Shown in pieces: positions 25,253 through 38,739 of a stretch of 60,254 nt of DNA. The translations under genes and the position numbers were made by a program. The notes under the pieces are model-generated. The model ran no database searches. It had not been told where the DNA came from and saw nothing but the letters and a program-made list of their open reading frames with translations. Position 1 is the first letter of the stretch. Each line of letters opens with the position of its first letter. The stretch is taken from contig NZ_JAGHRC010000012.1 of the NCBI RefSeq assembly GCF_017743975.1, forward strand, positions 1 through 60,254, given 5' to 3'. Origin of the DNA: Ruegeria sp. R14_0 (GTDB lineage Bacteria; Pseudomonadota; Alphaproteobacteria; Rhodobacterales; Rhodobacteraceae).

Positions 25253-25272
25253 GCAGGTTTCCTGCATTTTTT
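25253..25272 (+). terminator. Terminator-like stem ahead of gltD
   Basis: GCAGG-TTT-CCTGC followed by A and six T residues lies about 90 bases before the gltD start on the plus strand. The short stem makes it weak. No plus-strand gene ends nearby, so it is either chance or part of a gltD leader that could be attenuated. Confidence 0.3.
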
Positions 25273-25358
25273 CTAAAATAGGTCAGTACAGTTGACTTTT
25301 CATCTCGTATCACATCTCTTAAAGAGACCCGACCAAGCCAATTCATGGAGTTTGACCC

Positions 25359-26792
25359 GTGGCCAAGCAACCGATGCTGAAATTTGTGCAGATCGACCGT
25401 GTCATGCCCGAAAAGCGTGCCGCAGAAGACCGCAAAGAAGATTTTGATGAAATCTATGCCGAATATGCATCTGAAAAGGCCAAGGAACAAGCCAGCCGCT
25501 GCAGCCAGTGTGGTGTGCCTTATTGCCAATCGCATTGTCCGCTGCACAACAACATTCCGGATTGGCTCCATCTGACGGCAACTGGCCGCTTGGAAGAGGC
25601 TTACCATACCAGCCAGGCCACAAACACATTCCCCGAAATCTGCGGTCGTATCTGCCCGCAAGACCGTCTGTGCGAAGGCAACTGTGTGATTGAACAGTCC
25701 GGCCATGGCACGGTCACCATCGGCACCATCGAAAAATACATCACCGACACCGCATGGGACAAAGGTTGGGTCAAACCTGTCACCCCCGGAGCCGAACGTG
25801 GCGAGAGCGTCGGTATCATCGGCGGAGGTCCCGGTGGCTTGGCGGCTGCAGATATGCTGCGCCGCGCGGGCATTCAGGTCACCGTCTATGACCGCTATGA
25901 TCGCGCAGGTGGCCTGCTGATGTACGGGATCCCGGGATTCAAGCTGGAAAAGGACATCGTGCAGCGTCGCAATGACTTGCTGGCTGATGGCGGGGTCGAG
26001 TTCGTGCTGAACTGCGATGTCGATGCAACCAAGTTTGCCGAAATCCGCGCCAAGCATGATGCCGTGATCATCGCGACCGGCGTCTACAAATCGCGTGACC
26101 TGTCCATGCCCGGCAGCGGTCTGGCTGGGATTGAAAAGGCAATCGACTTCCTGACCGCCTCGAACCGCAAAAGCTTTGGCGACGCTGTCGAAGACTTCGA
26201 CAATGGCCGCCTGAATGCCGAGGGCAAAAAGGTTGTCGTGATCGGCGGTGGTGATACTGCGATGGACTGCGTGCGGACTTCGGTTCGTCAGGGGGCGACC
26301 TCGGTCAAATGTCTGTATCGCCGCGACCGCGCCAACATGCCCGGTTCGCAGCGTGAAACCCAAAACGCCGAGGAAGAAGGCGTTGTGTTCGAATGGCTCA
26401 GCGCGCCCAAGGGCTTTACCGGCGACGACAAGGTCTCGGGCGTGATGGTGCAGAAGATGCGTCTGGGCCAGCCCGACGCCTCTGGCCGTCAGGCTCCCGA
26501 GGTGATCGAAGGCGCAGATTACGTCGAAGAGGCTGATCTGGTCATCAAAGCTCTGGGTTTCGAACCCGAAGACCTGCCCACCTTGTTTGGCCAGCCGGAC
26601 CTGCCCGTCACGCGCTGGGGCACCGTCAAGGCCGCGTTCCAGACCGGTGAGACCGAGATGGATGGCGTCTATGCGATCGGTGACATCGTGCGCGGTGCCT
26701 CGTTGGTGGTTTGGGCCATCCGGGATGGCCGCGACTGCGCCGATGCGATTATCGACCGGTTCAACGCCAAGGCTGCCGTCGCAGCCGAGTAA
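25359..26792 (+). CDS. gltD: Glutamate synthase (NADPH) small subunit
   Basis: The 477-residue subunit begins with a cysteine-rich region for two [4Fe-4S] clusters: Cys48, 51, 56, 60 (CSQCGVPYCQSHC) and Cys95, 99, 105, 109. Two nucleotide-binding folds follow: FAD at VGIIGGGPGGLAAADML near 150 and NADPH at VVVIGGGDTAMDCV near 290. It takes electrons from NADPH and passes them to GltB for glutamate formation from glutamine and 2-oxoglutarate. The start is GTG (AKQPMLKF follows); a nearby ATG at 25345 is out of frame. It is followed by a GFA-family gene and then gltB, an unusual interruption. Confidence 0.96.
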   Translation: MAKQPMLKFVQIDRVMPEKRAAEDRKEDFDEIYAEYASEKAKEQASRCSQCGVPYCQSHCPLHNNIPDWLHLTATGRLEEAYHTSQATNTFPEICGRICPQDRLCEGNCVIEQSGHGTVTIGTIEKYITDTAWDKGWVKPVTPGAERGESVGIIGGGPGGLAAADMLRRAGIQVTVYDRYDRAGGLLMYGIPGFKLEKDIVQRRNDLLADGGVEFVLNCDVDATKFAEIRAKHDAVIIATGVYKSRDLSMPGSGLAGIEKAIDFLTASNRKSFGDAVEDFDNGRLNAEGKKVVVIGGGDTAMDCVRTSVRQGATSVKCLYRRDRANMPGSQRETQNAEEEGVVFEWLSAPKGFTGDDKVSGVMVQKMRLGQPDASGRQAPEVIEGADYVEEADLVIKALGFEPEDLPTLFGQPDLPVTRWGTVKAAFQTGETEMDGVYAIGDIVRGASLVVWAIRDGRDCADAIIDRFNAKAAVAAE

Positions 26793-26819
26793 CCCAACGC
26801 CCAGCGACAGGAGGGTCTG

Positions 26820-27250
26820 ATGCCCGAATTGCAAGGCCAATGCATGTGCGGCGCGGTCACAGTCACCGCCACCCCGGCGCGAGATGCGCTGGGCGCGTGT
26901 CATTGCGACCAGTGCCGTCGCTGGACCAGTTCGATGCTGGTGACCTTTCAGGCCGAGCCGGGCTATGCCGCTTTGGGTCCGGTCAAAACCTACACCTCGT
27001 CCGACTGGGCGGAACGTGCCTTTTGCTCTGAGTGTGGTTCGGCCCTTTGGTACCGGATTACTCTGCCGGGCGAGATGCACGGACATACACAAATGGCAGC
27101 AGGCCTTTTTGAAGACACAGGCCACCCGCTGCAACTGGAACTTTATATCGACAAAAAGCCCGACGGGTATGCGTTCGCAGGTGAACGCCGGCAGATGACC
27201 AAGACAGAAGTCGAAGCCATGTATGCCCAGCCGGAAGAAGGAGACAGCCA

Positions 27251-27254
<4 letters not shown>
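26820..27254 (+). CDS. GFA-family zinc protein (glutathione-dependent formaldehyde-activating enzyme-like)
   Basis: The 144-residue protein has the GFA zinc-site cysteines: QCMCGAVTV near residue 8, CHCDQCRRW near 27, and CSECGSALWYR near 62. The namesake enzyme promotes S-hydroxymethylglutathione formation, but most family members have no known substrate. It lies 27 bases after gltD, and its stop overlaps the gltB start (ATGA), so it is translationally coupled to glutamate synthase. That position suggests a role tied to nitrogen assimilation or simple hitch-hiking. The function cannot be deduced from sequence. Confidence 0.85.
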
Positions 27255-31783
<4,529 letters not shown>

Positions 31784-31807
31784 GCTTTTACCACTAGAAA
31801 CACACTC

Positions 31808-31846
31808 AAAACCCGCGTGTCTCCTATAGCACGCGGGTTTTTTGTA
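31808..31846 (+). terminator. Intrinsic terminator of the glt operon
   Basis: AAAACCCGCGTG pairs with CACGCGGGTTTT around a ten-base loop (TCTCCTATAG). The arm ends in a run of T residues. Position just after gltB and the long stem make this a textbook terminator. Confidence 0.92.
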
Positions 31847-31897
31847 TTTTTACCAAATTTACATGGGTTCTTGCGTCAGATCCTATGACGAGACTAG

Positions 31898-31909
31898 CCT
31901 TGATCAAGG
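31898..31909. promoter_or_regulatory. Perfect palindrome upstream of the Hint-domain gene
   Basis: CCTTGATCAAGG is a 12-base perfect palindrome 60 bases before the start at 31970. It lies where an operator would be expected. It is not an FNR box, since the TTGAT and ATCAA halves lack the four-base spacer. The regulator is unknown. Confidence 0.3.
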
Positions 31910-31969
31910 TTTCTTGAGAACGGGCGGAAAAACAACGGCCCACCGGTACGAACGCACAGGATCGATCAC

Positions 31970-32917
31970 ATGCCGACGACATATTCGGACCAGTTCTATC
32001 TGATGGATCCGGCGGCCCCGCCGGCGGCGGGAACCGTTCTGACGGTGCAAAGCCTGAACATCGTGGACCAGAATGACGACGGGCTGATCAACCGGCTGAA
32101 CAATGACTCGGTCGACGGGTCCGATATCACAGCGACGTATTTCGATGACATGGTCACCGTTCGTTTGGACGACGGGACCGAGGTCACCTATTCTGGTGTG
32201 ACCTTCTATCTTGCTGACGGCCGCAGGGTCTTTACCCCGTCGGGCAACCAGATTCTGCAGGACGGTGTCTTTGTCAGTTCGTCTTTTACGGATGTGAGTG
32301 ACAATTTTGGCGACCCCAACGGATTTGGCTCGGTCAATATTGCGGGCGGTGATCTTGGGCCACCGTGCTTTACGCCCGGAACCATGATCGACACTCCGGA
32401 TGGCCCGCGTGTTGTCGAAGAGCTAAGGCCGGGCGATCTGATTTTGACCGCCGATCACGGTCCGCAAGTTCTGCAGTGGGTTGGTCGCACGACGGTTGAG
32501 GCCCAGGGAAAGCTGGCCCCGATCCGGTTCGAAGCGGGCGTTCTTGGGTTGAATGCGCCGCTGACCGTTTCTCCGCAGCACAGGATGCTGGTCGAAGACT
32601 GGCGGGCCCCTTATCTTTTTGGCCACCCCGAGGTTTTGATCGCGGCGCATTGCCTGGTGAATGGCAAGACCGTGACTCGTGTCGAAGGTGGGCGGGTCGA
32701 CTATATCCATCTGCTGTTTTCACAACATGAGATCGTCATCGCAAACGGGGCCAAAAGCGAAAGCTACTATCCCGGGCACGCAATCTCGCAATCGGATCAG
32801 GACGTACGTGCCGAGGTCTTGCGTCTGTTCCCCGAGCTTTCTCGGCGTAACCCGACCTTGCCGAAAACCGCGCGTCCGGTGGTCCACCCGCGCGAAGGGC
32901 GCGCCATCGTGACATAA
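31970..32917 (+). CDS. Hint-domain protein
   Basis: The 315-residue protein has a variable N-terminal part (1-130) with an Asp/Asn-rich segment (DQNDDGLINRLNNDS) that could bind calcium. A Hint domain begins at Cys133 (PCFTPGTMIDTPDG) and includes LRPGDLILTADHGPQVLQWVG and LTVSPQHRMLV. Hint folds are shared by inteins and hedgehog autoprocessing domains. Proteins of this kind are abundant in roseobacters and often follow RTX-like regions; whether they self-cleave is unknown. No signal peptide is apparent, so if exported it would use another route. It is a single gene behind a palindrome. Confidence 0.85.
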   Translation: MPTTYSDQFYLMDPAAPPAAGTVLTVQSLNIVDQNDDGLINRLNNDSVDGSDITATYFDDMVTVRLDDGTEVTYSGVTFYLADGRRVFTPSGNQILQDGVFVSSSFTDVSDNFGDPNGFGSVNIAGGDLGPPCFTPGTMIDTPDGPRVVEELRPGDLILTADHGPQVLQWVGRTTVEAQGKLAPIRFEAGVLGLNAPLTVSPQHRMLVEDWRAPYLFGHPEVLIAAHCLVNGKTVTRVEGGRVDYIHLLFSQHEIVIANGAKSESYYPGHAISQSDQDVRAEVLRLFPELSRRNPTLPKTARPVVHPREGRAIVT

Positions 32918-32956
32918 ACCGTTCCAAACCCGTTCGCCGCGTCGTATAGCAACAGA

Positions 32957-33691
32957 ATGGCAAGACAAGCAGCGCGCAAGCCGAGCAGAAAAAAAGGCAA
33001 AGCGTCAAAAACCAGAAAACCATTGATCCCGCGGGTTCGCCGTTGGGTAACACGGGCCGCGTTGGGCGCCGTGGTGCTTTTGTTGGGATTGATCCTTCTC
33101 TATTCGGTGGTCAACCCGCCGGTGACCCATACGATCTGGTCGGAATGGCGCAGGTTGGGCAAGGTCGAGCGCGACTGGGTGCCGATCGAACAGATTGCTC
33201 CGATCATGGCCCGGTCCGCCGTTGCGGCGGAAGATGCGAATTTTTGTTTGCATTGGGGCTTTGATGTCGAGGCCATCCGCGATGCGTTAGAGGATGGCGG
33301 CAGCCGGGGGGCTTCGACCATCACGCAGCAAGTCGTGAAGAACGTGTTCCTGTGGCAGGGTCGCAGTTGGGTGCGCAAAGCGTTTGAAACATCGATCACA
33401 CCGGTGGTTGAGATTTTCTGGAGCAAACAGCGAATCCTCGAGGTCTATCTGAACGTCGCCGAAACCGGTCAGGGTGTGTTCGGGGTCGAAGCGGCCGCAC
33501 ATCGGTATTACGGAGTAAGCGCGGATCAGATGTCGCCCGTGCAGGCCGCGCGTCTGGCCGCGATTCTGCCGTCACCGCGCAATCGGTCAGTCACTGATCC
33601 ATCCGTGCGGACCCGCAGGCGGGCTGCTGCCATCCTCGACGGGGCGGCCACCATCCGCGCAGATGGTCGCGCGGATTGTTTCGAGGATTGA
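32957..33691 (+). CDS. mtgA: Monofunctional peptidoglycan glycosyltransferase
   Basis: This 244-residue protein has a basic N-terminus, one membrane anchor (about residues 32-55) and a GT51 domain. GT51 landmarks are AAEDANFCLHWGFD with the catalytic Glu, GASTITQQVVKNVFLW, RKAFE and ILEVYLNVAETGQGVFGVEAAA. It polymerises lipid II glycan strands without a transpeptidase domain. It starts 39 bases after the Hint gene stop. The downstream GST gene begins 58 bases after its stop. Confidence 0.95.
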   Translation: MARQAARKPSRKKGKASKTRKPLIPRVRRWVTRAALGAVVLLLGLILLYSVVNPPVTHTIWSEWRRLGKVERDWVPIEQIAPIMARSAVAAEDANFCLHWGFDVEAIRDALEDGGSRGASTITQQVVKNVFLWQGRSWVRKAFETSITPVVEIFWSKQRILEVYLNVAETGQGVFGVEAAAHRYYGVSADQMSPVQAARLAAILPSPRNRSVTDPSVRTRRRAAAILDGAATIRADGRADCFED

Positions 33692-33749
33692 AACCCTATG
33701 CCCCTCAAGGCTAAAGCTGGGAGGTATTCACTGGTTCGATTGGAAGCCC

Positions 33750-34415
33750 ATGGCGCGTTTGTTTCATGTTCCCCTGTCCCCGTATTGCCGCAAGGTGCGC
33801 CTGTCGCTGGCGGAAAAGAAGATCGAAGTTGAGCTGGTAGAAGAGCGATACTGGGAACAGGACCCGGATTTCCTGCGCCGAAATCCGGCTGGCAAAGTTC
33901 CGGTGTTGCGCCTGGATGGGCAGGTCATGGCAGAGAGCGCGGCCATCTGTGAGTATATCGAGGAAACGCGCCCGGAACCCCCTTTGATGCCAAAAACGCC
34001 CGAAGCGCGGTACGAGGTGCGGCGTCTGGTCGGTTGGTTCGATGACAAGTTTCACCACGAGGTCACCTCGAAGCTGTTGTATGAACGGGTGAACAAGAAA
34101 GTGACCGGTCAGGGCTATCCGGACAGTAAAAACGTCAAGGCGGGCGCCAAGGCGATAAAGTATCATCTGGATTACATGGCTTGGTTGCTGGACCACCGTC
34201 GCTGGCTGGCCGGAGATCAGATGACCTTGGCCGATTTTGCAGCAGCTGCGCATTTGTCGGCGCTGGATTATATCTCGGATGTGGATTGGAACCGATCTCA
34301 GGCGGTCAAGGATTGGTACGCCAAGATCAAGTCGCGGCCTGCGTTCCGGTCAATTCTGGCGGATCAGGTTCCGGGATTCCGACCGCCGCCCCATTACGCT
34401 GATCTGGATTTCTGA
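33750..34415 (+). CDS. Glutathione S-transferase family protein
   Basis: The 221-residue protein has the thioredoxin-like N-terminal domain of GSTs: FHVPLSPYCRKVRLSLAEK, the cis-proline stretch GKVPVLRLDG, and the glutathione-binding ESAAICEYIEE. An all-helical C-terminal domain follows, with WLAGDQMTLADFAAAAHL. The substrate is unknown. The open frame runs upstream to 33663 inside mtgA, but MARLFHVPLSPYC is the natural start. It lies just before copy B of the dispersed hairpin/box element and queG. Confidence 0.88.
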   Translation: MARLFHVPLSPYCRKVRLSLAEKKIEVELVEERYWEQDPDFLRRNPAGKVPVLRLDGQVMAESAAICEYIEETRPEPPLMPKTPEARYEVRRLVGWFDDKFHHEVTSKLLYERVNKKVTGQGYPDSKNVKAGAKAIKYHLDYMAWLLDHRRWLAGDQMTLADFAAAAHLSALDYISDVDWNRSQAVKDWYAKIKSRPAFRSILADQVPGFRPPPHYADLDF

Positions 34416-34429
34416 TAGGGTGGGGGCGC

Positions 34430-34500
34430 AGGGGGCTGTCTGCCCCCTCTTGGCCCGTTGGGCCAATTCACCCCCGAGGATATTTTTAGCCAGATGAAGA
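34430..34500 (+). repeat. Dispersed element copy B: hairpins followed by a GGATATTTTTAGCC box
   Basis: Two stems lie in the GST-queG gap: AGGGGGC/GCCCCCT (34430-34448) and TTGGCCC/GGGCCAA (34450-34466). A CCCCC tract and the box GGATATTTTTAGCC then AGATGAAGA (34478-34500) follow. The box matches copy A at 16008-16030 at 22 of 23 bases. Here its ATG (34494) is the start codon of queG. Confidence 0.75.
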
Positions 34501-35531
34501 GCGGATCGGGTTTGAAAGAGAAGCTGTTGGCGCAGGCGCTGAGCGAGGGGTTTGTATCCTGTCGTGTGTGTCGGCCTTGGGATGTGCCACAGGTGCCAGA
34601 GCGTTTGGAGGCATTTCTTGAGGCCGGGTACCATGGGCAGATGGGCTGGATGGCCGAGCGGACCCATTGGCGCGGCAATCCGGCAGCGCTGTGGCCCGAG
34701 GCGCGGTCGGTGATCATGCTGGCAGAAAGCTATTCGCCCGAGCATGATCCGACCGAGATATTGGATCAACCGGATAGGGCAGCTATTTCCGTTTATGCGC
34801 AGAACAAGGACTACCACGATCTGGTCAAAAAGCGGCTGAAACGGTTGGCGCGCTGGCTGATTGCGGAGGCTGGCGGAGAGGTGAAGGTTTTTGTGGATAC
34901 GGCCCCGGTTTCCGAGAAGGCGCTGGGGCAGGCTGCCGGTTTAGGATGGCAAGGGAAGCATACCAATCTTGTCAGTCGGGATTGGGGCAATTGGGCGTTT
35001 TTAGGGTCGGTTTTCACGACGTTGGATCTGCCGACGGACACAGCTGAGGTCGACCATTGCGGGCGGTGCCGCGCCTGTTTGGATGTGTGTCCAACCGATG
35101 CTTTTCCCGCGCCGTATCAATTGGATGCCAGACGCTGCATTTCCTATCTGACGATCGAACACAAGGGGCCTGTGGATGAGGAGCTGCGCGCCAAGCTGGG
35201 CAATCGGATCTACGGGTGTGACGATTGTCTGGCCGCCTGCCCTTGGAACAAGTTTGCCGTCGCGGCGAGCGATGTGCGGTATGCTGCGCGCGATGATCTG
35301 AAGGCGCCGCCCTTGGCTGAGCTTGCTGGGCTGGACGATGCGGCGTTTCGGGCGAAGTTTTCGGGCTCACCCATCAAGCGGATCGGGAGGGATCGGTTCG
35401 TGAGAAATGTCCTCTATGCGATTGGGAACTCACAGCACGCCAATCTAAGGCCCGTCGCCCAGTCGCTGACCGAGGATCCCGACCCGACTGTAGCCGACGC
35501 CGCGCGCTGGGCGGTGAAACGATTGTCATAA
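34494..35531 (+). CDS. queG: Epoxyqueuosine reductase
   Basis: The 345-residue enzyme performs the last step of queuosine synthesis, reducing epoxyqueuosine in tRNA with a cobalamin and two [4Fe-4S] clusters. The cluster motifs are visible as CGRCRACLDVCPTDAF and CDDCLAACPWNKF, and the central region VFVDTAPVSEKALGQAAGLGWQGKH is characteristic. ATG at 34494 is preferred; it lies within repeat box B, and upstream in-frame codons only extend into that repeat. A C-terminal HEAT-like helical tail is present. It ends 72 bases before the hydantoinase gene. Confidence 0.94.
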   Translation: MKSGSGLKEKLLAQALSEGFVSCRVCRPWDVPQVPERLEAFLEAGYHGQMGWMAERTHWRGNPAALWPEARSVIMLAESYSPEHDPTEILDQPDRAAISVYAQNKDYHDLVKKRLKRLARWLIAEAGGEVKVFVDTAPVSEKALGQAAGLGWQGKHTNLVSRDWGNWAFLGSVFTTLDLPTDTAEVDHCGRCRACLDVCPTDAFPAPYQLDARRCISYLTIEHKGPVDEELRAKLGNRIYGCDDCLAACPWNKFAVAASDVRYAARDDLKAPPLAELAGLDDAAFRAKFSGSPIKRIGRDRFVRNVLYAIGNSQHANLRPVAQSLTEDPDPTVADAARWAVKRLS

Positions 35532-35603
35532 GTGCCGCAAACAGGCTGGACGTGTCGGTCCAAACCGCTACACCCATCGACAGCGAACAAGAAGGAGATC
35601 CCG

Positions 35604-37607
35604 ATGGCGTTGGCTTTGGGGGTGGATACGGGTGGAACCTATACGGATGCGGTGCTGATCCGGGATGAGAAAGAGGTGATCGCCTCGGCCAAGTCTCTGA
35701 CGACGCGCGCTGATCTGGCCATTGGCGTCGGCAAGGCAATTTCAGCCGTGTTGGAGCAGGCGCAGGTTCGGCCCGATCAGATCTCGATGGCGTCTTTGTC
35801 GACAACATTGGCCACGAATGCCCTGGTCGAGGGGCAGGGTGGTCGCGTCGCGCTGATCTATATCGGGTTCAAGGAAGCGGATCTTGAGAAACATGGGCTG
35901 CGGGAAGCGCTGAAGGGTGATCCGGCGCTGGTGATCGGCGGCGGGCATAGCCATGCGGGCGGCGAGGCTAACCCGCTGGACGTCGATGGGTTGGAGGCCT
36001 TTTTGGCGTCGCACAAAGACGTATCAGGGTTTGCCGTTGCGGCGCAGTTCGCCACGCGGAACCCGGCGCATGAATTGCAAGCCGCGCGCATCATTGCTGA
36101 GAAAACCGGCGCGCCGGTGACATGTTCGCATCAGTTGTCGGCCAAGTTGAATGGTCCGAAACGGGCGGTGACGGCGGTTTTGAACGCGCGGTTGATCGGG
36201 ATGATCGACCGTTTGATCGGGCGCGCGCAGGATCAATTGGTCGATCTGGGCATCACCGCTCCGATGATGGTTGTCCGCGGTGACGGGGCCTTGATGAGCG
36301 CCGAACAGGCGCGGGAGCGGCCGATTGAGACAATCCTCAGTGGTCCTGCGGCCTCGATCGTTGGAGCAAGCTGGCTGACGGGGGTCGAGGATGCGCTGGT
36401 GTCCGACATTGGCGGGACCACGACCGACGTCGCGCTGATCCGGGATGGCAAGCCCGCGATCGACCCGGCAGGCGCGCGGGTCGGCGGGTTTCGCACGATG
36501 GTCGAGGCTGTGGCCATGCGGACGCACGGTTTGGGTGGTGACAGCCAGGTTCATGTGGTGACCGAGGGCCTGGGCGGCGGTGTGTTTCTTGGTCCGCGCC
36601 GGGTGTTGCCTGTGTCGCTGATCGCGTCTGAAGCGCCTGAGATCGTCCACGCCGTTCTGGACACGCAGTTGCGCGCAACAACCGTCGGGGAACATGACAC
36701 GCGGTTTGCGCGACGTGTTCCCGGCATCAACGCGGATGGGTTGGGTGCACGGGAAGAAACGCTGCTGGAACGGTTGGGCGAAAGCGTACTGCCGCTGAGC
36801 GATCTGCTGCGTACCCGCATGGAAAACGGGGCGCTGTCGCGGCTGGTGGATCGCGGAATCGTTCAGGTCTCGGGGGTAACGCCTTCAGATGCCAGCCATG
36901 TTCTGGGCCGGTTGGATGCCTGGGATGCAGAGGCTGCTCAAAAGGCCCTAGAATTGGTGGCGCGCAAGCGCGTGGGAACCGGCGACAGGTTGGCCAGCAG
37001 CCCCGAACAACTGGCGCAGATGATCATCGATCAGTTGACGGAACAGACGTCTTTGACCTTGTTAGAGACTGCTTTTGCCGAAGAAGCCGAGGGTTTTGGT
37101 GTTCCATCCGCTGATTTGGCCAGACATGTTCTGACGCAAAAAGGGTTGGCAAAGCATCGCGGGTTGCTCGCGCTGGATGCGGCGCTGAACGTGGATGTGG
37201 TGGGCCTTGGCGCTTCGGCGCCGAGTTACTATCCGGCGGTTGGTGATCGGTTGCACTGCAATATGGTCCTGCCGGAACATGCCGGCGTGGCAAATGCGAT
37301 CGGCGCTGTAGTTGGGCGATTAACCTTGCGCAGATCGGGCACGGTGACTTCTCCGTCCGAAGGACGCTATCGGGTGCATCTGGAAGACGGTCCGCAGGAT
37401 TTCACCGAATCCGACAAGGCCCTTACGCTGCTCGAGACGGTTTTGCGGGATCAGGCCGAAGGGGCCGTGCGACAGGCCGGTGCGGCGGATATCCGTGTGG
37501 TCGTTGATCGTGACATCCGAACCGCGCGCGTTGAAGCGCAGGACGTCTTTGTCGAGGCGTTGATCACGGTTGAAGCCAGCGGACGCCCCCGCGTGGCGTC
37601 GGGCTAA
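35604..37607 (+). CDS. Hydantoinase/oxoprolinase family protein (HyuA-like)
   Basis: The 667-residue protein begins with the ASKHA-type nucleotide fold motif ALALGVDTGGTYTDAVL, then has LSTTLATNALVEG and a second phosphate-binding loop SDIGGTTTDVALI near residue 265. This matches the ATP-dependent hydantoinase/oxoprolinase A subunit. Such enzymes open hydantoin-like or 5-oxoproline rings. The B subunit (HyuB) normally encoded next to it is missing here, so it may act alone or with a distant partner. A strong AAGGAG site seven bases before ATG 35604 fixes the start. Confidence 0.85.
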   Translation: MALALGVDTGGTYTDAVLIRDEKEVIASAKSLTTRADLAIGVGKAISAVLEQAQVRPDQISMASLSTTLATNALVEGQGGRVALIYIGFKEADLEKHGLREALKGDPALVIGGGHSHAGGEANPLDVDGLEAFLASHKDVSGFAVAAQFATRNPAHELQAARIIAEKTGAPVTCSHQLSAKLNGPKRAVTAVLNARLIGMIDRLIGRAQDQLVDLGITAPMMVVRGDGALMSAEQARERPIETILSGPAASIVGASWLTGVEDALVSDIGGTTTDVALIRDGKPAIDPAGARVGGFRTMVEAVAMRTHGLGGDSQVHVVTEGLGGGVFLGPRRVLPVSLIASEAPEIVHAVLDTQLRATTVGEHDTRFARRVPGINADGLGAREETLLERLGESVLPLSDLLRTRMENGALSRLVDRGIVQVSGVTPSDASHVLGRLDAWDAEAAQKALELVARKRVGTGDRLASSPEQLAQMIIDQLTEQTSLTLLETAFAEEAEGFGVPSADLARHVLTQKGLAKHRGLLALDAALNVDVVGLGASAPSYYPAVGDRLHCNMVLPEHAGVANAIGAVVGRLTLRRSGTVTSPSEGRYRVHLEDGPQDFTESDKALTLLETVLRDQAEGAVRQAGAADIRVVVDRDIRTARVEAQDVFVEALITVEASGRPRVASG

Positions 37608-37608
37608 A

Positions 37609-37628
37609 CCCCCTTCATTCGAAGGGGG
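37609..37628. terminator. Hairpin between convergent hydantoinase and msrA genes
   Basis: CCCCCTTC-ATTC-GAAGGGGG makes an eight-base-pair stem in the 31-base gap between two converging genes. T-rich sequence follows within ten bases on the plus strand and more weakly on the minus strand. Probably a two-way terminator. Confidence 0.6.
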
Positions 37629-37638
37629 CCAAAGCTTT

Positions 37639-38148
37639 TTATTCGGCTGCGCTGCGTTTGGGCAGAACCCAGTCAGGACGCGGGAAATGGCAGGTATAGC
37701 CGTTGGGGATCCGTTCCAGGTAATCCTGATGCTCGGGCTCGGCCTCCCAGAAATCGCCGACGGGTTCGACCTCGGTCACGACCTTGCCGGGCCAAATGCC
37801 GCTGGCGTTCACATCGGCAATTGTGTCCTCTGCCACCTGTTTTTGCGCGTCATCCACGAAGTAGATGGCCGAGCGATAGCTCATCCCGCGGTCATTGCCC
37901 TGACGGTTCAGCGTGGTCGGGTCGTGGATCTGGAAGAAGAACTCCAGCAACTCGCGATAGGTGATCTTGGCGGGGTCAAAGAAGATCTCGATCCCTTCGG
38001 CATGGGTGCCATGGTTGCGATAGGTGGCGTTGGGCACGTCACCGCCGGTATATCCGACGCGGGTGCGGGATACGCCGGGCAGTTTGCGGATCAGGTCTTG
38101 CATGCCCCAAAAGCAGCCACCGGCAAGAACAGCGCGTTGTTCGGTCAT
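37639..38148 (-). CDS. msrA: Peptide methionine sulfoxide reductase A
   Basis: The 169-residue enzyme has the catalytic motif AGGCFWG with Cys12, then the VGYTGGDVPNATYRN and HAEGIEIFFDP segments of MsrA. It reduces the S form of methionine sulfoxide in oxidised proteins. Its start overlaps the msrB stop (ATGA), so the A and B activities, which act on opposite stereoisomers, are made together. A glutathione peroxidase lies just beyond msrB, forming a small oxidative-damage block. Confidence 0.96.
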   Translation of the reverse strand: MTEQRAVLAGGCFWGMQDLIRKLPGVSRTRVGYTGGDVPNATYRNHGTHAEGIEIFFDPAKITYRELLEFFFQIHDPTTLNRQGNDRGMSYRSAIYFVDDAQKQVAEDTIADVNASGIWPGKVVTEVEPVGDFWEAEPEHQDYLERIPNGYTCHFPRPDWVLPKRSAAE

Positions 38149-38594
38149 TGGATGTCCTCCACATGGATCAGGTATTCGCCATAGCCTTCGGCCTCCATCT
38201 CATCGCGATGGACAAACCGCAAGGCGGCTGAGTTGATGCAATAGCGCAGCCCGCCATGTTCGCGCGGTCCGTCGGGGAATACATGCCCCAGATGGCTGTC
38301 GCCGTGTTTCGAGCGGACTTCGGTGCGGATCATCCCCAGCGATGCGTCGCGAAACTCTTCGACATGCTCGTGCACGATCGGCTTGGTGAAACTGGGCCAG
38401 CCACAACCGGATTCGTATTTGTTGGTCGAGGCAAACAGCGGCTCGCCCGACACGATATCAACGTAAATACCAGGTTCCTTGTTGTACAGCAGCTTGCCGG
38501 TGCCAGGGCGCTCGGTGCCACTGCGCTGGGTCACATGGTATTCCTCGGGTGACAGAGCGGCAATGGCCTCAGGGTCTTTGGTGTAGCGGGTCAT
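38145..38594 (-). CDS. msrB: Peptide methionine sulfoxide reductase B
   Basis: A 149-residue MsrB with catalytic Cys119 in GLRYCINSAALRF, Cys64 in YESGCGWPSF, and the SKHGDSHLGHVFPDGP core. The four zinc cysteines (two CxxC pairs) of many MsrB proteins are absent, so this is a zinc-free form. It reduces the R form of methionine sulfoxide. Start chosen at MTRYTKDPEA behind a GGAGGAG site; an upstream ATG would add 22 atypical residues. It is divergent from gpx. Confidence 0.95.
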   Translation of the reverse strand: MTRYTKDPEAIAALSPEEYHVTQRSGTERPGTGKLLYNKEPGIYVDIVSGEPLFASTNKYESGCGWPSFTKPIVHEHVEEFRDASLGMIRTEVRSKHGDSHLGHVFPDGPREHGGLRYCINSAALRFVHRDEMEAEGYGEYLIHVEDIQ

Positions 38595-38739
38595 AGCTCC
38601 TCCGGTTTTAATGCGGCTTGGACCTTTATTTGGGCATACTGGTGCAGAAATCAAAATCATATTTCAACGATCTCGCGCGCTCGTGCAGGTGATCCGAATG
38701 CTGGGAAGGCACGTATTTCTAGATAAAGGAGGTCACGCC

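Noticed and set aside
31898..31909. FNR-type anaerobic box
   Set aside because: The halves TTGAT and ATCAA overlap, with no four-base spacer.
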